From: Verrucomicrobiales bacterium
Lineage (GTDB): Bacteria > Verrucomicrobiota > Verrucomicrobiia > Limisphaerales > J093
Direction of reading: 5' to 3'
Assembly (NCBI GenBank): GCA_024233305.1
Contig: JACKPV010000040.1
Location: forward strand, 34,705-98,704
DNA: 64,000 bases
In this document: piece after piece, positions 50,455-58,950 of the stretch
Layout: the number at the start of each line of letters is the position of its first letter
Position numbering within the stretch: position 1 is the stretch's first letter
Translations under genes and position numbers: made by a program
Notes under the pieces: model-generated
Seen by the model: the letters and a program-made list of their open reading frames with translations, nothing else
Databases searched by the model: none
Told to the model about the DNA's origin: nothing

Positions 50455-52008
50455 TCACTGTTCGATGACGCGGAAGAACCTCCGTCCGACGGCCGCTTCC
50501 ACGGGAAGTTCTCCCCACAGACTGCCACTGTCCCAGGTCCATTCGATCCCGACCGGTTCCCAGTCCGCAAGCGGAAGCTCAGGACGGAGCGAGGTCACCG
50601 CCTCGACCCGCTCCGCCCGGTCGGCCGGGATGGCATCCGGCCCCTCGGAGCGGACCTCGATGCGGATGCCGCCGTGCTCGGCAAGGCGCGCGCCCAGGCG
50701 GAGCGGCGGTGGAAGAGGCAACGACACATCGAACGCGGCGAGTTCGCGGGTTCCCCGCACATAGAGGCGGCCGTTGCTGATGGCGGGGACGTTCCAGACG
50801 ACGCCGTTGCGGATGGCCCGAAACCTGGCTCGTTCGTGATAGGCCTCCGGCGAAGCATCCGCCAGGACCAGGTCGCCGCGGTCGGTGGCCGCCAGCAACA
50901 GATCACCAACCAGAAGCAACCCCCCGTGGCCGAAGCCGTCCTCGCCCCAGAGAACCTCGCCCGTTTCCACGTCGACGCACTGCAACGGCGCAGTCGTGTA
51001 TTTGTGCTGGCCGTAAAAGCCGTAGACGTGCCCTGCGTGCGCCACGGGCGTCATCCAGTGGTTCATCAACCGGGCGCTCACCTTGCGCCAGACCGGCGTG
51101 GCCTGCCAGGCGGGTCCGCTGCCGCTGATCCGGGCCGCGGCGGCTCCCGTGCCGTAGGCCGCCGAGCAGTAGACCAAATCCCCCACCACCACCGGCGAAG
51201 CCCCGACGGACGTATGATTGAAGGCGAGCGGATGACGCCAGACCTCGGCGCCGGTTGCAGGATCCAGCGCCAGCAACCCTTCCCAAGTCGCGAAGATCAC
51301 CTGGGATCGCCCGGCCAGATTCACCGGCACCGGAGTGGCATGCGTGTAGTTGCCTGAACCACTTCGCCACAACACAGCGCCATCCGCCGGGTTCAATCCC
51401 ACCATCGCCCGCCCCGCTCGGCCGGTGCTCACCAACAGCACGCCGTCGGCAATCACCGGCGAAGCCGCGCTGTGCCACGGGATCGTGTAGGCCTCGAGAT
51501 CGTTGCGCAGATGCGTGCTCCAAACCACTTCGCCGGTGGCGGCTTCCAGGCAGGACAACTGCAGGTACGTCGCCAGCACGTAGACCCTGCCGGCATGCCA
51601 GACCGGAGTGGACCGCGGCCCGTCACTGCCTCCCGCCTCCGCCTCGGGCCCGCTCTGATAGCCTCCGCCCGGCCCCACGTCCGCCGACCAGAGCGGATCT
51701 CCGGTGACCGCATCGAAAGCCACGCACAACTCCCGCGGCCCACCGGCGTCCTCCCCGAGCACCAGGGTGAACAATCGCCCGTCCGCCACGCTCATCGAAC
51801 CGAACCCCTCCGTCAGCGGTCGGCGCCAGAGCAACGGCGGTCCATCCGCCGGCCACTCGGTGGCGATCCGCTCCGGACAAATGCCGTTGCCGGCGGGTCC
51901 GCGGTAGGCCGGCCAGTCCCCGGCGGTGGCGGTGAGGCAGGCGAACGCCAAAACGATGGCGCCCCCGCCCCGTGGGCTCGGCCTTGCAGCGCGCAGGTCC
52001 TTCATCAT
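50455..52008 (-). CDS. Secreted PQQ-like beta-propeller protein
   Basis: This 517-residue protein has a signal peptide (GGAIVLAFACLTATAG) followed by DWPAYRGPAGNG and repeated blades such as LCVAFDAVTGDPLWSADVGP, LQLSCLEAATGEVVWSTHLR, LLALDPATGAEVWRHPLAFN and QCVDVETGEVLWGEDGFGHG, the WxxxL/TGxxxW pattern of PQQ-like propellers. This branch is abundant in Planctomycetes and Verrucomicrobia. A C-terminal ~90-residue module (GIRIEVRSEG, VGRRFFRVIEQ) is the same FFRV-type tail found elsewhere in the window as debris. No enzyme function can be assigned. Confidence 0.85.
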   Translation of the reverse strand: MMKDLRAARPSPRGGGAIVLAFACLTATAGDWPAYRGPAGNGICPERIATEWPADGPPLLWRRPLTEGFGSMSVADGRLFTLVLGEDAGGPRELCVAFDAVTGDPLWSADVGPGGGYQSGPEAEAGGSDGPRSTPVWHAGRVYVLATYLQLSCLEAATGEVVWSTHLRNDLEAYTIPWHSAASPVIADGVLLVSTGRAGRAMVGLNPADGAVLWRSGSGNYTHATPVPVNLAGRSQVIFATWEGLLALDPATGAEVWRHPLAFNHTSVGASPVVVGDLVYCSAAYGTGAAAARISGSGPAWQATPVWRKVSARLMNHWMTPVAHAGHVYGFYGQHKYTTAPLQCVDVETGEVLWGEDGFGHGGLLLVGDLLLAATDRGDLVLADASPEAYHERARFRAIRNGVVWNVPAISNGRLYVRGTRELAAFDVSLPLPPPLRLGARLAEHGGIRIEVRSEGPDAIPADRAERVEAVTSLRPELPLADWEPVGIEWTWDSGSLWGELPVEAAVGRRFFRVIEQ

Positions 52009-52070
52009 GAGTTCCCACCCTGCAACAGGCGTTACGACGAGTCAAACCCGCCGGCTCACCTGCCACGACC

Positions 52071-53789
52071 TCACTCCGCTTCCCAGGGCGCCGTCCGGTA
52101 ACCCGGCGCCGCCTCGCGGCCGAAACGCAGCGGCGGGCGGCCGTTCTCGAAGGCCCCAAGGTCCGGCGCCTCGCCGGCAAAGTCGTCGTTGAAACCAGGC
52201 AGGCACGCTCCCCGGTCAATCGCCGGATTCGGGATCTCGACGAGCGGATCGGTGATGCGGATCGTTCGGCCGCTGCGCTCGAAGTCCACCCGGCCCCATT
52301 CGATGGAAGGCACGCGGGGCGCGAGAAACCACTCGAGCCGCTCGGAGGGCACGAACATCCCCCGCACGAAACCGCCGCCCAGATAACCACCGGTGAGGTT
52401 GTTCCGGAAGTCGTTGGCCGGGCCGCCATCCGACGAGGCGGGAAAGGCGTTTCCCCGCACGCGAAGCAGGTTGTTGCGGACCACGGCATTGCACACGCCG
52501 TGGCCGCTGAAGACGTCCAGGGCGCCGTTCGGCTGGAGCGCCGTGTTGTGGAAGAAGTAACGGCGGCCGCGGTCGCAATAGACATCTTCCCCGTCGACGG
52601 ACAGCGTGCGCCGAACCCCGGCGGTCTTGAAGATGGTGCCGCCGCTGGAATCCTGATGCGTGATGCGACTGCGACCGAAGACGTTCCGGTAAACGTAGAG
52701 CGGCCCCTTCGAGGTGACCGCGGTCGCCACGAAGGTGAAGGTCTGATCGATGTAGTTGCCCCAGATCCGGACGTTCATGTTCGCCCCCTCGCTCTCGATG
52801 GCGTCGTCCCAGCAGTTCGCAATGAGGTTCCCGTGGATGTCCGAATCCCGGCCCGGGCTGCCGGCGAAACTGAAATTGCTGCCGCCCCCGATGCCGTCGT
52901 TGAACCCGTGCTCCTCGGTCGAGCGAATGGTGTTGTAGCGGATGACGTTGCCCCCCGACGAATCGATCAATGTGATGGCCTGCGGGCCGTCGGGATGACC
53001 GGACTCCCAATCGTTGGCCCCGCCACGCGGATGCTCGATCAGGTTGCGCTGCAGAATCAACCCGCCCGCGCCCGGCTCCGCGTAGATCGCGCTGTCCGAT
53101 CCGTGCAACACCCCCCACACCCGCGCGCCGCCCACCGCCCCCCAGCGCACGATGTGACAGTCCTCGACCACGACCTCCCGCACGCCCCGCCGGATGCGCA
53201 CCGCGTCCGCAGCGGCGTTCTTCAATTCCAACCCACGGACGATCACGTGGTCGGCCGCGATCTCGACGCAGTGATCGTGAAGATTGAAGACATCGATCAC
53301 GGTCCGCCCCCCGGACGCCACCGTCACCAGATGCCAGCCGTCGGGCGTGCCGGACTCGGTGATCCGAACGGGCCGGTCCAACTCGCCTGCGGGAAGCAAC
53401 GTCACCTTGCCCACCGGGATGGACTCGCTGCGCGTGCGTGTCTCCAGTTCGACCGCTTGACCGCCGCATTCGAAACGGACCGCATAGGCGGTGTCGGGCT
53501 GCAAACCCACCAGACTGCCGCGGTATTCCTTGTCGCGCTCGTCGTATACCAGCGGCAGGGCTTCCCGCCACGCGTCGTCGCCGGCCGCGCGATAGCGCAC
53601 GTCGCAGCGGCCCGCTTCGCCCCCGGCGGTCAGGTACAGTCCGACGCACTCGAACGTCGGCGCCGCCCGGACCGTGGGCACCGCCGGTGCGCCGAGCGCC
53701 GGCCCGCCAATCCACAGCATCAGCAACCCGCATACCGGAAACGCGCGTCCGGGTTCTCCTCGGTCGTCAGTCCGACGTAGTGCTCGCAT
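52071..53789 (-). CDS. Exported right-handed parallel beta-helix protein
   Basis: This 572-residue protein has a signal segment (GRAFPVCGLLMLWIGGPALG), then a fibronectin-like domain (RCDVRYRAAGDDAWREALP, LVGLQPDTAYAVRFECGG) and a parallel beta-helix of short NxI/V-type rungs (CVEIAADHVIVRGLELKNA, LILQRNLIEHPRGG, NVIRYNTIRSTEEHGFNDG, AVVRNNLLRVRG). The fold is shared by polysaccharide lyases and related enzymes, but no catalytic set is obvious. Start at 53789 is favoured over an upstream Met at 53888 because of the signal peptide position. Confidence 0.8.
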   Translation of the reverse strand: MRALRRTDDRGEPGRAFPVCGLLMLWIGGPALGAPAVPTVRAAPTFECVGLYLTAGGEAGRCDVRYRAAGDDAWREALPLVYDERDKEYRGSLVGLQPDTAYAVRFECGGQAVELETRTRSESIPVGKVTLLPAGELDRPVRITESGTPDGWHLVTVASGGRTVIDVFNLHDHCVEIAADHVIVRGLELKNAAADAVRIRRGVREVVVEDCHIVRWGAVGGARVWGVLHGSDSAIYAEPGAGGLILQRNLIEHPRGGANDWESGHPDGPQAITLIDSSGGNVIRYNTIRSTEEHGFNDGIGGGSNFSFAGSPGRDSDIHGNLIANCWDDAIESEGANMNVRIWGNYIDQTFTFVATAVTSKGPLYVYRNVFGRSRITHQDSSGGTIFKTAGVRRTLSVDGEDVYCDRGRRYFFHNTALQPNGALDVFSGHGVCNAVVRNNLLRVRGNAFPASSDGGPANDFRNNLTGGYLGGGFVRGMFVPSERLEWFLAPRVPSIEWGRVDFERSGRTIRITDPLVEIPNPAIDRGACLPGFNDDFAGEAPDLGAFENGRPPLRFGREAAPGYRTAPWEAE

Positions 53790-54009
53790 TGGAACTTCTT
53801 TCTCGTGTCGATTGGCTCGCTCCGGCCGGACGCCGTTCGCGTCCGGCGCCACATCTTGCACGCCTGAGCCGGTGCCCCAACGGAACATCTCCGACCGAGC
53901 AGGTCAACCCCGCCGGCCCTTGCCGAGCCCCGACCGGTTCGCGTCCGGGAGCAGATCTCAGCGGCCGTCCCACTCCGGAGCTTCCCGTCGCCCGAAGCCC
54001 ACGGCGAGC

Positions 54010-54684
54010 CTAACCGGCGGCCATCCGAAGCGCCGTCTCCGCCAGCTTGGTGCCAAGTCGGGCGGCCGTCCTCAGCCCCAGTTCGTCTCCGTCCACACTG
54101 TCACTGGCGGACAGGAGCGTCGCGCCCTGGAACGCCGGGGCGTGCCCGCCCACGGGGATCATCCCGAAACAAAGGAGAATCGCCTGGATTTGCTCGATCG
54201 TCAGTTCCTGGCCGCCGTTGCGGTAGGCCCCCACGGTGACCACTCCGAACGGCTTGCCGGCCAGCGCCATCGTTGGTTCGCGGAGGGGAGCCAGACGTTC
54301 CAGGAAGCACTTGGCCAGCCCGCTGAGGCTTCGGAAGTAGCAGGGCGATCCGATGATCAAACCGGCGACCGCCGGGTCTCGGAACTTGGGCAGCAGCGCG
54401 GCCATGTCGTCCGCGGGCGGATTCGGTGACCAGGGGGCGATGTTCAAGCCGCCCAAGTCGATCAGTTCCACGGCGATGCGAGCGTCCACCGCCTTCGCCG
54501 CGTCGAGGGCCGCCTGCACGCTCCTGGCCGTGGTCATCCCTTTGCGCGGGCTGCAGGAGACGCCGATGATCTTGGTCAGGTTGCCCTCGCTGTTCTCTGC
54601 GCCGCGACCCGGGACCGCGGATGCCGCCAGAGCCGCCGTTCCAGCGGTGCTGATGAAGTGTCGTCGGGTGAGGTTCGTTTCCAT
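54010..54684 (-). CDS. NADPH-dependent FMN reductase-like flavoprotein with Tat-type signal
   Basis: This 224-residue protein starts with NLTRRHFISTAGTAALAASA, a twin-arginine signal, followed by a flavodoxin-like fold: KIIGVSCSPRKGMTTARSVQ (FMN-binding P-loop-like start), LIIGSPCYFRSLSGLAKCFL and PFGVVTVGAYRNGGQE. It is the last gene of an ArsR-headed operon with CcdA, thioredoxin and a permease, suggesting a redox role outside the cytoplasm. Confidence 0.82.
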   Translation of the reverse strand: METNLTRRHFISTAGTAALAASAVPGRGAENSEGNLTKIIGVSCSPRKGMTTARSVQAALDAAKAVDARIAVELIDLGGLNIAPWSPNPPADDMAALLPKFRDPAVAGLIIGSPCYFRSLSGLAKCFLERLAPLREPTMALAGKPFGVVTVGAYRNGGQELTIEQIQAILLCFGMIPVGGHAPAFQGATLLSASDSVDGDELGLRTAARLGTKLAETALRMAAG

Positions 54685-54742
54685 GGGATTGCCTTTCTGT
54701 GCTGTTGTGGTTTTCAAGCGTGACGGTTCGTGAGGTTCTCGT

Positions 54743-55441
54743 TTACGGAGCGGTGTAGATGAGCCAGAGGCCCCCGAGCATGACCAGCACACCGCAGGCG
54801 ACCTTGACTGCTGCGACCCCTTTCGAGTGCTCGTTCCAGTTCAGGAAGCGCTGCACGATTTCGGTGGATGTGCCGGCAAGCACGATCACTGAACAATGCC
54901 CGGCTCCGTAAGCCAGGAGCAGGCTGGCGCCGTAGGCCGGAGCGGTCTCCGCCAGCCGGAAGGTGACCGCCAGCATGGGCGCCATGTAGGCAAAGGTGCA
55001 AGGTCCCAAGGCAATGCCGAACACCAACCCCAGGAGAAACCCGGCCAGCAGGCCTTTTCGTTGCATCTTCACCTGGCCTGGACCGGCCCAGGGCATGGGC
55101 ACAACGCCGACCAGGTGGAGTCCGACCAGGAAGAAGACCCCGGCCACCAGGTAGTTTCCCCACTGCCCCACATCCCCCAGCATCCGGCCCAGCAACGCCG
55201 TGATCACACCGATGGCGGCGATGGTGATGAGGATGCCAACCGAGAACAGCGTTGCGATGGCGAAAGCGCGCCCGGCAGTCACCCGGCCCTGGCCACTGAT
55301 GAAGCCGACGATCAGCGGGATGCTGGCCAGGTGACAGGGACTGAGGACGATGCTGAGGATCCCCCAGACGACCGCAGCTCCCAAAGCAATGGCGGGAGTC
55401 CCTTCAACGGCGTGGCTGAGCTGGGTGAGGAGGGATTGCAC
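54743..55441 (-). CDS. CcdA/DsbD-type thiol-electron transporter
   Basis: This 232-residue inner-membrane protein from a GTG has six spans and the two redox Cys motifs: SIVLSPCHLASIPLIVGF near the start and GIALGPCTFAYMAPMLAVTF in the middle, typical of CcdA. It moves reducing power from cytoplasmic thioredoxin to periplasmic partners, here probably the thioredoxin-like and glutaredoxin-like proteins of the same operon. Its upstream region has been replaced by a heptamer array belonging to the four-helix cassette. Confidence 0.85.
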   Translation of the reverse strand: MQSLLTQLSHAVEGTPAIALGAAVVWGILSIVLSPCHLASIPLIVGFISGQGRVTAGRAFAIATLFSVGILITIAAIGVITALLGRMLGDVGQWGNYLVAGVFFLVGLHLVGVVPMPWAGPGQVKMQRKGLLAGFLLGLVFGIALGPCTFAYMAPMLAVTFRLAETAPAYGASLLLAYGAGHCSVIVLAGTSTEIVQRFLNWNEHSKGVAAVKVACGVLVMLGGLWLIYTAP

Positions 55442-55443
55442 GG

Positions 55444-55490
55444 GTGAAACGTGAGGCGTGAAACGTGAGGCGTGAGGCGTGAAACGTGCG
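55444..55490. repeat. Heptanucleotide array (left arm), GTGAAAC/GTGAGGC units
   Basis: Seven-base units GTGAAAC and GTGAGGC alternate in tandem about six times. The reverse complement of this array occurs at 56005-56030 on the other side of the four-helix-bundle gene, so the gene is framed by an inverted pair. The array lies between the ccdA start and the cassette gene. Confidence 0.8.
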
Positions 55491-55997
55491 CTAGGGAATG
55501 GGGGCGTTTTCCAGCAAGGCCGGCGACACCATGGCAGGCGCTTGCTGGTCTGAGGACTGGTCTTCCAAGGGGTTGTAGGGAATAGGTTCCTCGCGGAGAA
55601 TGTGACCGCGTTGTTGAGGGATCATGGTGAGGATCAGACGGATGACCTGGGTCAGGAACTTCATGCGGTGATCTGTGACGACGTCGCCAAGAACATGACG
55701 TCCGTTGAAATACCAGGTCCGGGCTTCGCGGGCAGAGCCGAGAGCGTATTCATAGAAACGTGCGCGATCCCTTCCGGTGCCGCGGGAGTAGCCCTCTGAC
55801 AGATTGGCTCCGATCGAGCCCACGGAGCGATAGAGCTGACTGGCAAGGTCAGGCGTGCGCTTGTCCCGCGTCAATTTCGTCACATCATGCCAACCAACAT
55901 CAGCGGCAAACAGTGCCAGCCGATACGCCTCCATCTTCCACAACGAATCCCCGGCCAGCATCACCGGCACCGTCCCCAACCACTCAGAGTATTTCAT
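55491..55997 (-). CDS. Four-helix-bundle protein (S23/IVS-like family)
   Basis: This 168-residue protein contains MEAYRLALFAADVGW, KRTPDLASQLYRSVGSIGAN and LSEGYSRGTGRDRARFYEYA, then GSAREARTWYFNGRHVL and MKFLTQVIRLILTMI, the pattern of four-helix-bundle proteins first known from 23S rRNA intervening sequences. Function is unknown; they often accompany mobile-looking repeats. Here it sits in the middle of a redox operon on the same strand, bounded by inverted heptamer arrays, and looks inserted. The C-terminal 40 residues are extended and proline-rich. Confidence 0.85.
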   Translation of the reverse strand: MKYSEWLGTVPVMLAGDSLWKMEAYRLALFAADVGWHDVTKLTRDKRTPDLASQLYRSVGSIGANLSEGYSRGTGRDRARFYEYALGSAREARTWYFNGRHVLGDVVTDHRMKFLTQVIRLILTMIPQQRGHILREEPIPYNPLEDQSSDQQAPAMVSPALLENAPIP

Positions 55998-56004
55998 ACC
56001 ACCC

Positions 56005-56030
56005 TTTCACGTTTCACGTTTCACGCCTCA
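56005..56030. repeat. Heptanucleotide array (right arm)
   Basis: TTTCACG units followed by CCTCA are the reverse complement of the left arm at 55444-55490. The thioredoxin gene's stop codon (56028-56030) lies inside this array, so the insertion brought the array right up to the neighbouring gene's end. Confidence 0.78.
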
Positions 56031-56534
56031 TTCGCCCCCCGCCCCCTCCTCCGCCGTGCCGGTGTCCACTCCCAGTTCCTGCCATTTTGCGAGAATGTCC
56101 TCTTTACCGAAGAAGCCGACGTGCCGGAACAACTCCGTGCCCTGGGCGTCATAGAAGATCTGGGTGGGGATCATCTCGACGCCGTGCGTCTTTCCCTCGT
56201 CCGGGTTCTTCCAAACGTCGATGAACTCCGTGGTGAACCGATCCGCGTAGCGGTTCTTCAGATCGTCCAGAATCGGGGCCATCATTTTACACGGAATGCA
56301 CTTGTCCGCTCCCAGGTCCACCAATCGGGGAAGCGGCGCAGAATTCCTCGATTCGACCCGCGTCGTGCTCAGGGGCTCCTGCCGGGCCTCGACCGGTTCT
56401 GCCGATGGGTTCCCCGCTTCGGCTACCGGTGCTTCCAGACGTGCTTCCGCTTCTCCATCCTGCTCGAGGGCGACCGTTCCGGCGATCGCCACGGCCAGCG
56501 CGACCACGATCAGGACTTTGACGGGTGTCTTCAT
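56028..56534 (-). CDS. Membrane-anchored thioredoxin-like protein (CIPC active site)
   Basis: This 168-residue protein has an N-terminal span (VLIVVALAVAIAGTVAL) followed by a linker and a thioredoxin fold: LVDLGADKCIPCKMMAPILD with active-site CIPC, FTTEFIDVWKNPDEGKTHGV and EMIPTQIFYDAQGTELFRHV with the cis-Pro. It is probably a periplasmic reductase fed by the CcdA protein encoded downstream. Its last codons lie in the right heptamer array. Confidence 0.88.
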   Translation of the reverse strand: MKTPVKVLIVVALAVAIAGTVALEQDGEAEARLEAPVAEAGNPSAEPVEARQEPLSTTRVESRNSAPLPRLVDLGADKCIPCKMMAPILDDLKNRYADRFTTEFIDVWKNPDEGKTHGVEMIPTQIFYDAQGTELFRHVGFFGKEDILAKWQELGVDTGTAEEGAGGE

Positions 56535-56578
56535 GGCTCAAGTTGATTTGCGATTTCGACGTCGAGGGGTGGATTCCG

Positions 56579-56842
56579 TCAGCTTGTTGCTGGAGCTTCC
56601 GAATCAGCCGCTTGGCTCAGCAGGCTTTTGAGTTCCCCCACGCTGGGCACCTTGCCGACGACTTTCACGGTGCCGTTGATGGCCAGGGCGGGAGTCATCA
56701 TGACTCCGAGGGCCATGATCTGATTGAGGTCGGTCACCTTGTTGATCTCGGCGTCCACACCGAGTTCCTGGACCGCCTGTTCGGTGAATTGCGCGAGCGT
56801 TTTGCACTTGGTGCAGCCGGGGCCAATAACGAGCAGTTGCAT
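56579..56842 (-). CDS. Redox-active disulfide/thioredoxin-like small protein (TM0996/MTH895 type)
   Basis: This 87-residue protein begins MQLLVIGPGCTKCKTLAQFT with a CxxC active site (CTKC) and continues with VTDLNQIMALGVMMTPALAI, the cis-Pro region. Such miniature thioredoxins commonly sit next to COG0701 permeases and ArsR regulators, as here. Cytoplasmic, no signal. It lies between the permease and the larger thioredoxin. Confidence 0.87.
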   Translation of the reverse strand: MQLLVIGPGCTKCKTLAQFTEQAVQELGVDAEINKVTDLNQIMALGVMMTPALAINGTVKVVGKVPSVGELKSLLSQAADSEAPATS

Positions 56843-56861
56843 GGTCAGTTTCTTCTTTGGT

Positions 56862-58208
56862 TCAGGTTGCGAAGGCTCCGTAAATCAGGCCGGTGAGGGT
56901 GGCCATGACCACGGTCAGGGCGGCGAACACCAGCATCTTCCGGGTCCCCATCACGCTCCGGAGCACGAGCATGTTGGGCAATGAAACGGCCGGTCCCGCC
57001 AACAGCAGGGCCAGCATGGGGCCAGGCGCCATCCCCAGCTTGCCCAGGGCCTCGCAGATCGGGATCTCGGTCAGGGTGGCGAAGTACCAGAACGCGCCGA
57101 TCACGCTGGCCACCGCGTTGGACTTCAGGGAATTGTCGCCCACCAGAGACGCCACGTAATTCTCCGGGATCAGTGCCCCGATGAAGCCCACCACAAACAC
57201 CCCGCCAAACAGGAGCGGCACCAGCAGCTTCGCAAAATCCCAGGTGTTGTGCATCCATTCCCGGGTTTCCTCGACGGTCATCCAACGCCGGGTCATCACC
57301 ACCACGGCCAGGCCCATCGCCCCCGCCAGCCACCACTTCCAGTGATGGACCCCAATCACCCAGGTCTCCGCCTCCTCGACCGACGCCAAATCCCGCTTTG
57401 CCAGGGTCACCTTCTCGCCGGCAAGGTGACCTGACCAGTCTTCCTTGAGCTGGAACACCACTTCATCGTGCGTTTCCTGAAGTGACACCGCTGCGAACGA
57501 GCCGCCGGACTGCGGGCGGACCAGGACGTCTCCGGGGTTATACCAGTCGCTGAACACGAGGAAGGCCACCAGACACACGAAGAACGTGGCGGTCTTCCAC
57601 AGGGGACGGGCCGGTGTCTCGGGTTCGGGCAGCACGACCTCCGCGGCGACCCGTTCCGTCTCCTCCTTGCGGAAGATGAAGGCCATCAGCACGCCGATCA
57701 GAAAGGCGAACCCCACGGCCCCCACCGCCCGCCAGACTCCGATCTCGAAGCCGAGCACCCGGGAGGTCAGGAAGATGGCCAGGATGTTGATCGCCGGACC
57801 GGAGTAGAGGAACGCGCTGGCCGGTCCCAACCCCGCCCCCAGCCGGTAGATGCCGGCGAACACCGGTAGCACACTGCAGGAGCAAACGGCGAGAATGCCG
57901 CCCGACACCGACGCCACACTGTAGGCGGCCAGCTTGGGCGATTTCGGTCCGAGATACCGCATGACCGCGGCCTGGGACAGAAAGGTGACGACGGCACCCG
58001 CGATAAACAACGCCGGCACAACGCAGGCCAGCGTGTGGTTTCGGGCATACCACTGCTGGAGCTTGAACGCCTCTTGGATGGCAGCGGTGACCTTCGGGTT
58101 GGCGAGCGGCAGGAAGTAGGCCAGGAGAAAGACCGCGGCCATCCAGCCGAAGACCTTGAGTTCGCGGGCGAGGTTACCGTTACGGAGATTGAGGGCGATA
58201 CCGTTCAT
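56862..58208 (-). CDS. COG0701-family permease (DUF318/ArsP-like)
   Basis: This 448-residue protein has about ten spans with the family motifs SGGILAVCSCSVLPVFAGIY (CSCSV), LGPASAFLYSGPAINILAI and later FGALIPENYVASLVGD-like and ATLTEIPICEALGKLGMAPG. The Cys pair of the first motif is thought to handle thiol-reactive metals or organoarsenicals in some members. The ~90-residue central loop (LVRPQSGGSFAAVSLQETHD) is periplasmic. It is the first structural gene after arsR. Substrate not determined. Confidence 0.85.
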   Translation of the reverse strand: MNGIALNLRNGNLARELKVFGWMAAVFLLAYFLPLANPKVTAAIQEAFKLQQWYARNHTLACVVPALFIAGAVVTFLSQAAVMRYLGPKSPKLAAYSVASVSGGILAVCSCSVLPVFAGIYRLGAGLGPASAFLYSGPAINILAIFLTSRVLGFEIGVWRAVGAVGFAFLIGVLMAFIFRKEETERVAAEVVLPEPETPARPLWKTATFFVCLVAFLVFSDWYNPGDVLVRPQSGGSFAAVSLQETHDEVVFQLKEDWSGHLAGEKVTLAKRDLASVEEAETWVIGVHHWKWWLAGAMGLAVVVMTRRWMTVEETREWMHNTWDFAKLLVPLLFGGVFVVGFIGALIPENYVASLVGDNSLKSNAVASVIGAFWYFATLTEIPICEALGKLGMAPGPMLALLLAGPAVSLPNMLVLRSVMGTRKMLVFAALTVVMATLTGLIYGAFAT

Positions 58209-58276
58209 TCAGGGGAATCTGGAGAGTATCTTAAGGCATTTAGCACAATTGCGAATAATAAGGCAAAAAGGGGAGA

Positions 58277-58597
58277 TCAAACCACCGCCGCAACCGGTTC
58301 TCCCCGTCCCTCCCGGACGGCCGTGACGCATTGGAAGAAGTTCATCACGCAGGGTGTCTTGAGACGGTAGAACACCTGCGCGCCGCGTTTCTCGTCCTCG
58401 ACAATGCCGGCGTGGCGCAGGACGGAGAGATGGCGGGAGACGGTGGCCATCTCGGAGCCGACGAGGGCGGTGAGTTCACAGACGCAGCGTTCCCCGCGGG
58501 AGAGTTCATCGACCATGAGCAGGCGCCCCGGATGACCGAGAGCCTTGAAGACTTCGGCCTGGGCGCGGAACTGGGCAGGAGTAGGTTTCTTGGCCAT
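58277..58597 (-). CDS. ArsR-family metalloregulator
   Basis: The ATG at 58597 gives 106 residues: AEVFKALGHPGRLLMVDELS, GERCVCELTALVGSEMATVS (winged helix with a CVC metal site at the ArsR position), RHLSVLRHAGIVEDEKRGAQ and VFYRLKTPCVMNFFQCVTAV. The CVC pair in the recognition-helix region is where ArsR binds arsenite, and extra C-terminal cysteines may contribute. Upstream codons in this frame lie in the promoter region and are probably not translated. It should repress its own promoter and the downstream permease-redox genes until a thiophilic ion binds. Confidence 0.88.
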   Translation of the reverse strand: MAKKPTPAQFRAQAEVFKALGHPGRLLMVDELSRGERCVCELTALVGSEMATVSRHLSVLRHAGIVEDEKRGAQVFYRLKTPCVMNFFQCVTAVREGRGEPVAAVV

Positions 58598-58607
58598 CGA
58601 CGAGTGC

Positions 58608-58635
58608 AAGTTAGCTAACTCGCTAAATGTGTCAA
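58608..58635 (-). promoter_or_regulatory. arsR promoter with overlapping palindromic operator
   Basis: On the minus strand, TTGACA (58635-58630) and TAACTT (58613-58608) are spaced by 16 bases. A perfect 12-base palindrome AGTTAGCTAACT (58609-58620) overlaps the -10 element. This is where an ArsR dimer would block polymerase. A GCTAAATG half-motif next to it recurs upstream of the permease gene (around 58228-58240). By-eye prediction. Confidence 0.6.
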
Positions 58636-58683
58636 GCCGGGAATCTCTGTTCTTCAGAAATGTGGTCACGATGCGATTGGCCG

Positions 58684-58950
58684 TTATCCGCAACTGCATG
58701 TGCAGCCGAAGCCGCCTACCACGTGATCAATCGCTGTTATCGCCGGGCGCCCGTCTTCAGGTAGCGGACAGCCGGTGATGGCGATCACCGAACAGGAAAT
58801 GCGAAAGTGGTGATGGAGCCAGGTGGAAGTTGTTAGCCGACGCATATTGAAGTATCCGGCCAGCGGCCGAACCAGTGCCTTGTCCTTCGCGCCGTGGCTG
58901 AGGAAGACGACGTGTTGAGCGGAGACGGGGTTGGTTTCAGTGGTCCACAT
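58684..58950 (-). pseudogene. TIR-domain N-terminal remnant
   Basis: The 88-residue frame contains HVVFLSHGAKDKALVRPLAG at residues 13-32, which resembles the first strand and helix of TIR domains ([VI]FLSHxxxDK). The remaining residues show nothing of the later TIR blocks and no catalytic Glu. The start overlaps the end of the nuclease-NTPase gene upstream by 14 bases. Probably the stump of a TIR effector cut by later insertion. Confidence 0.4.
58705..58764 (+). pseudogene. RAYT/Y1-transposase N-terminal fragment
   Basis: Plus-strand translation AEAAYHVINRCYRRAPVF followed by a stop matches the N-terminal YHVxNR motif of REP-associated tyrosine transposases. Only the first 20 or so codons remain. 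It is the complement of the C-terminal RAYT fragment near 1.4 kb, but a different element. Confidence 0.5.

Noticed and set aside
55491..55997. Four-helix-bundle protein as the missing Avd accessory of the DGR
   Set aside because: It lies 37 kb from the DGR inside a redox operon with its own flanking arrays, and the DGR already has an HRDC accessory. Shared fold class alone is not evidence.
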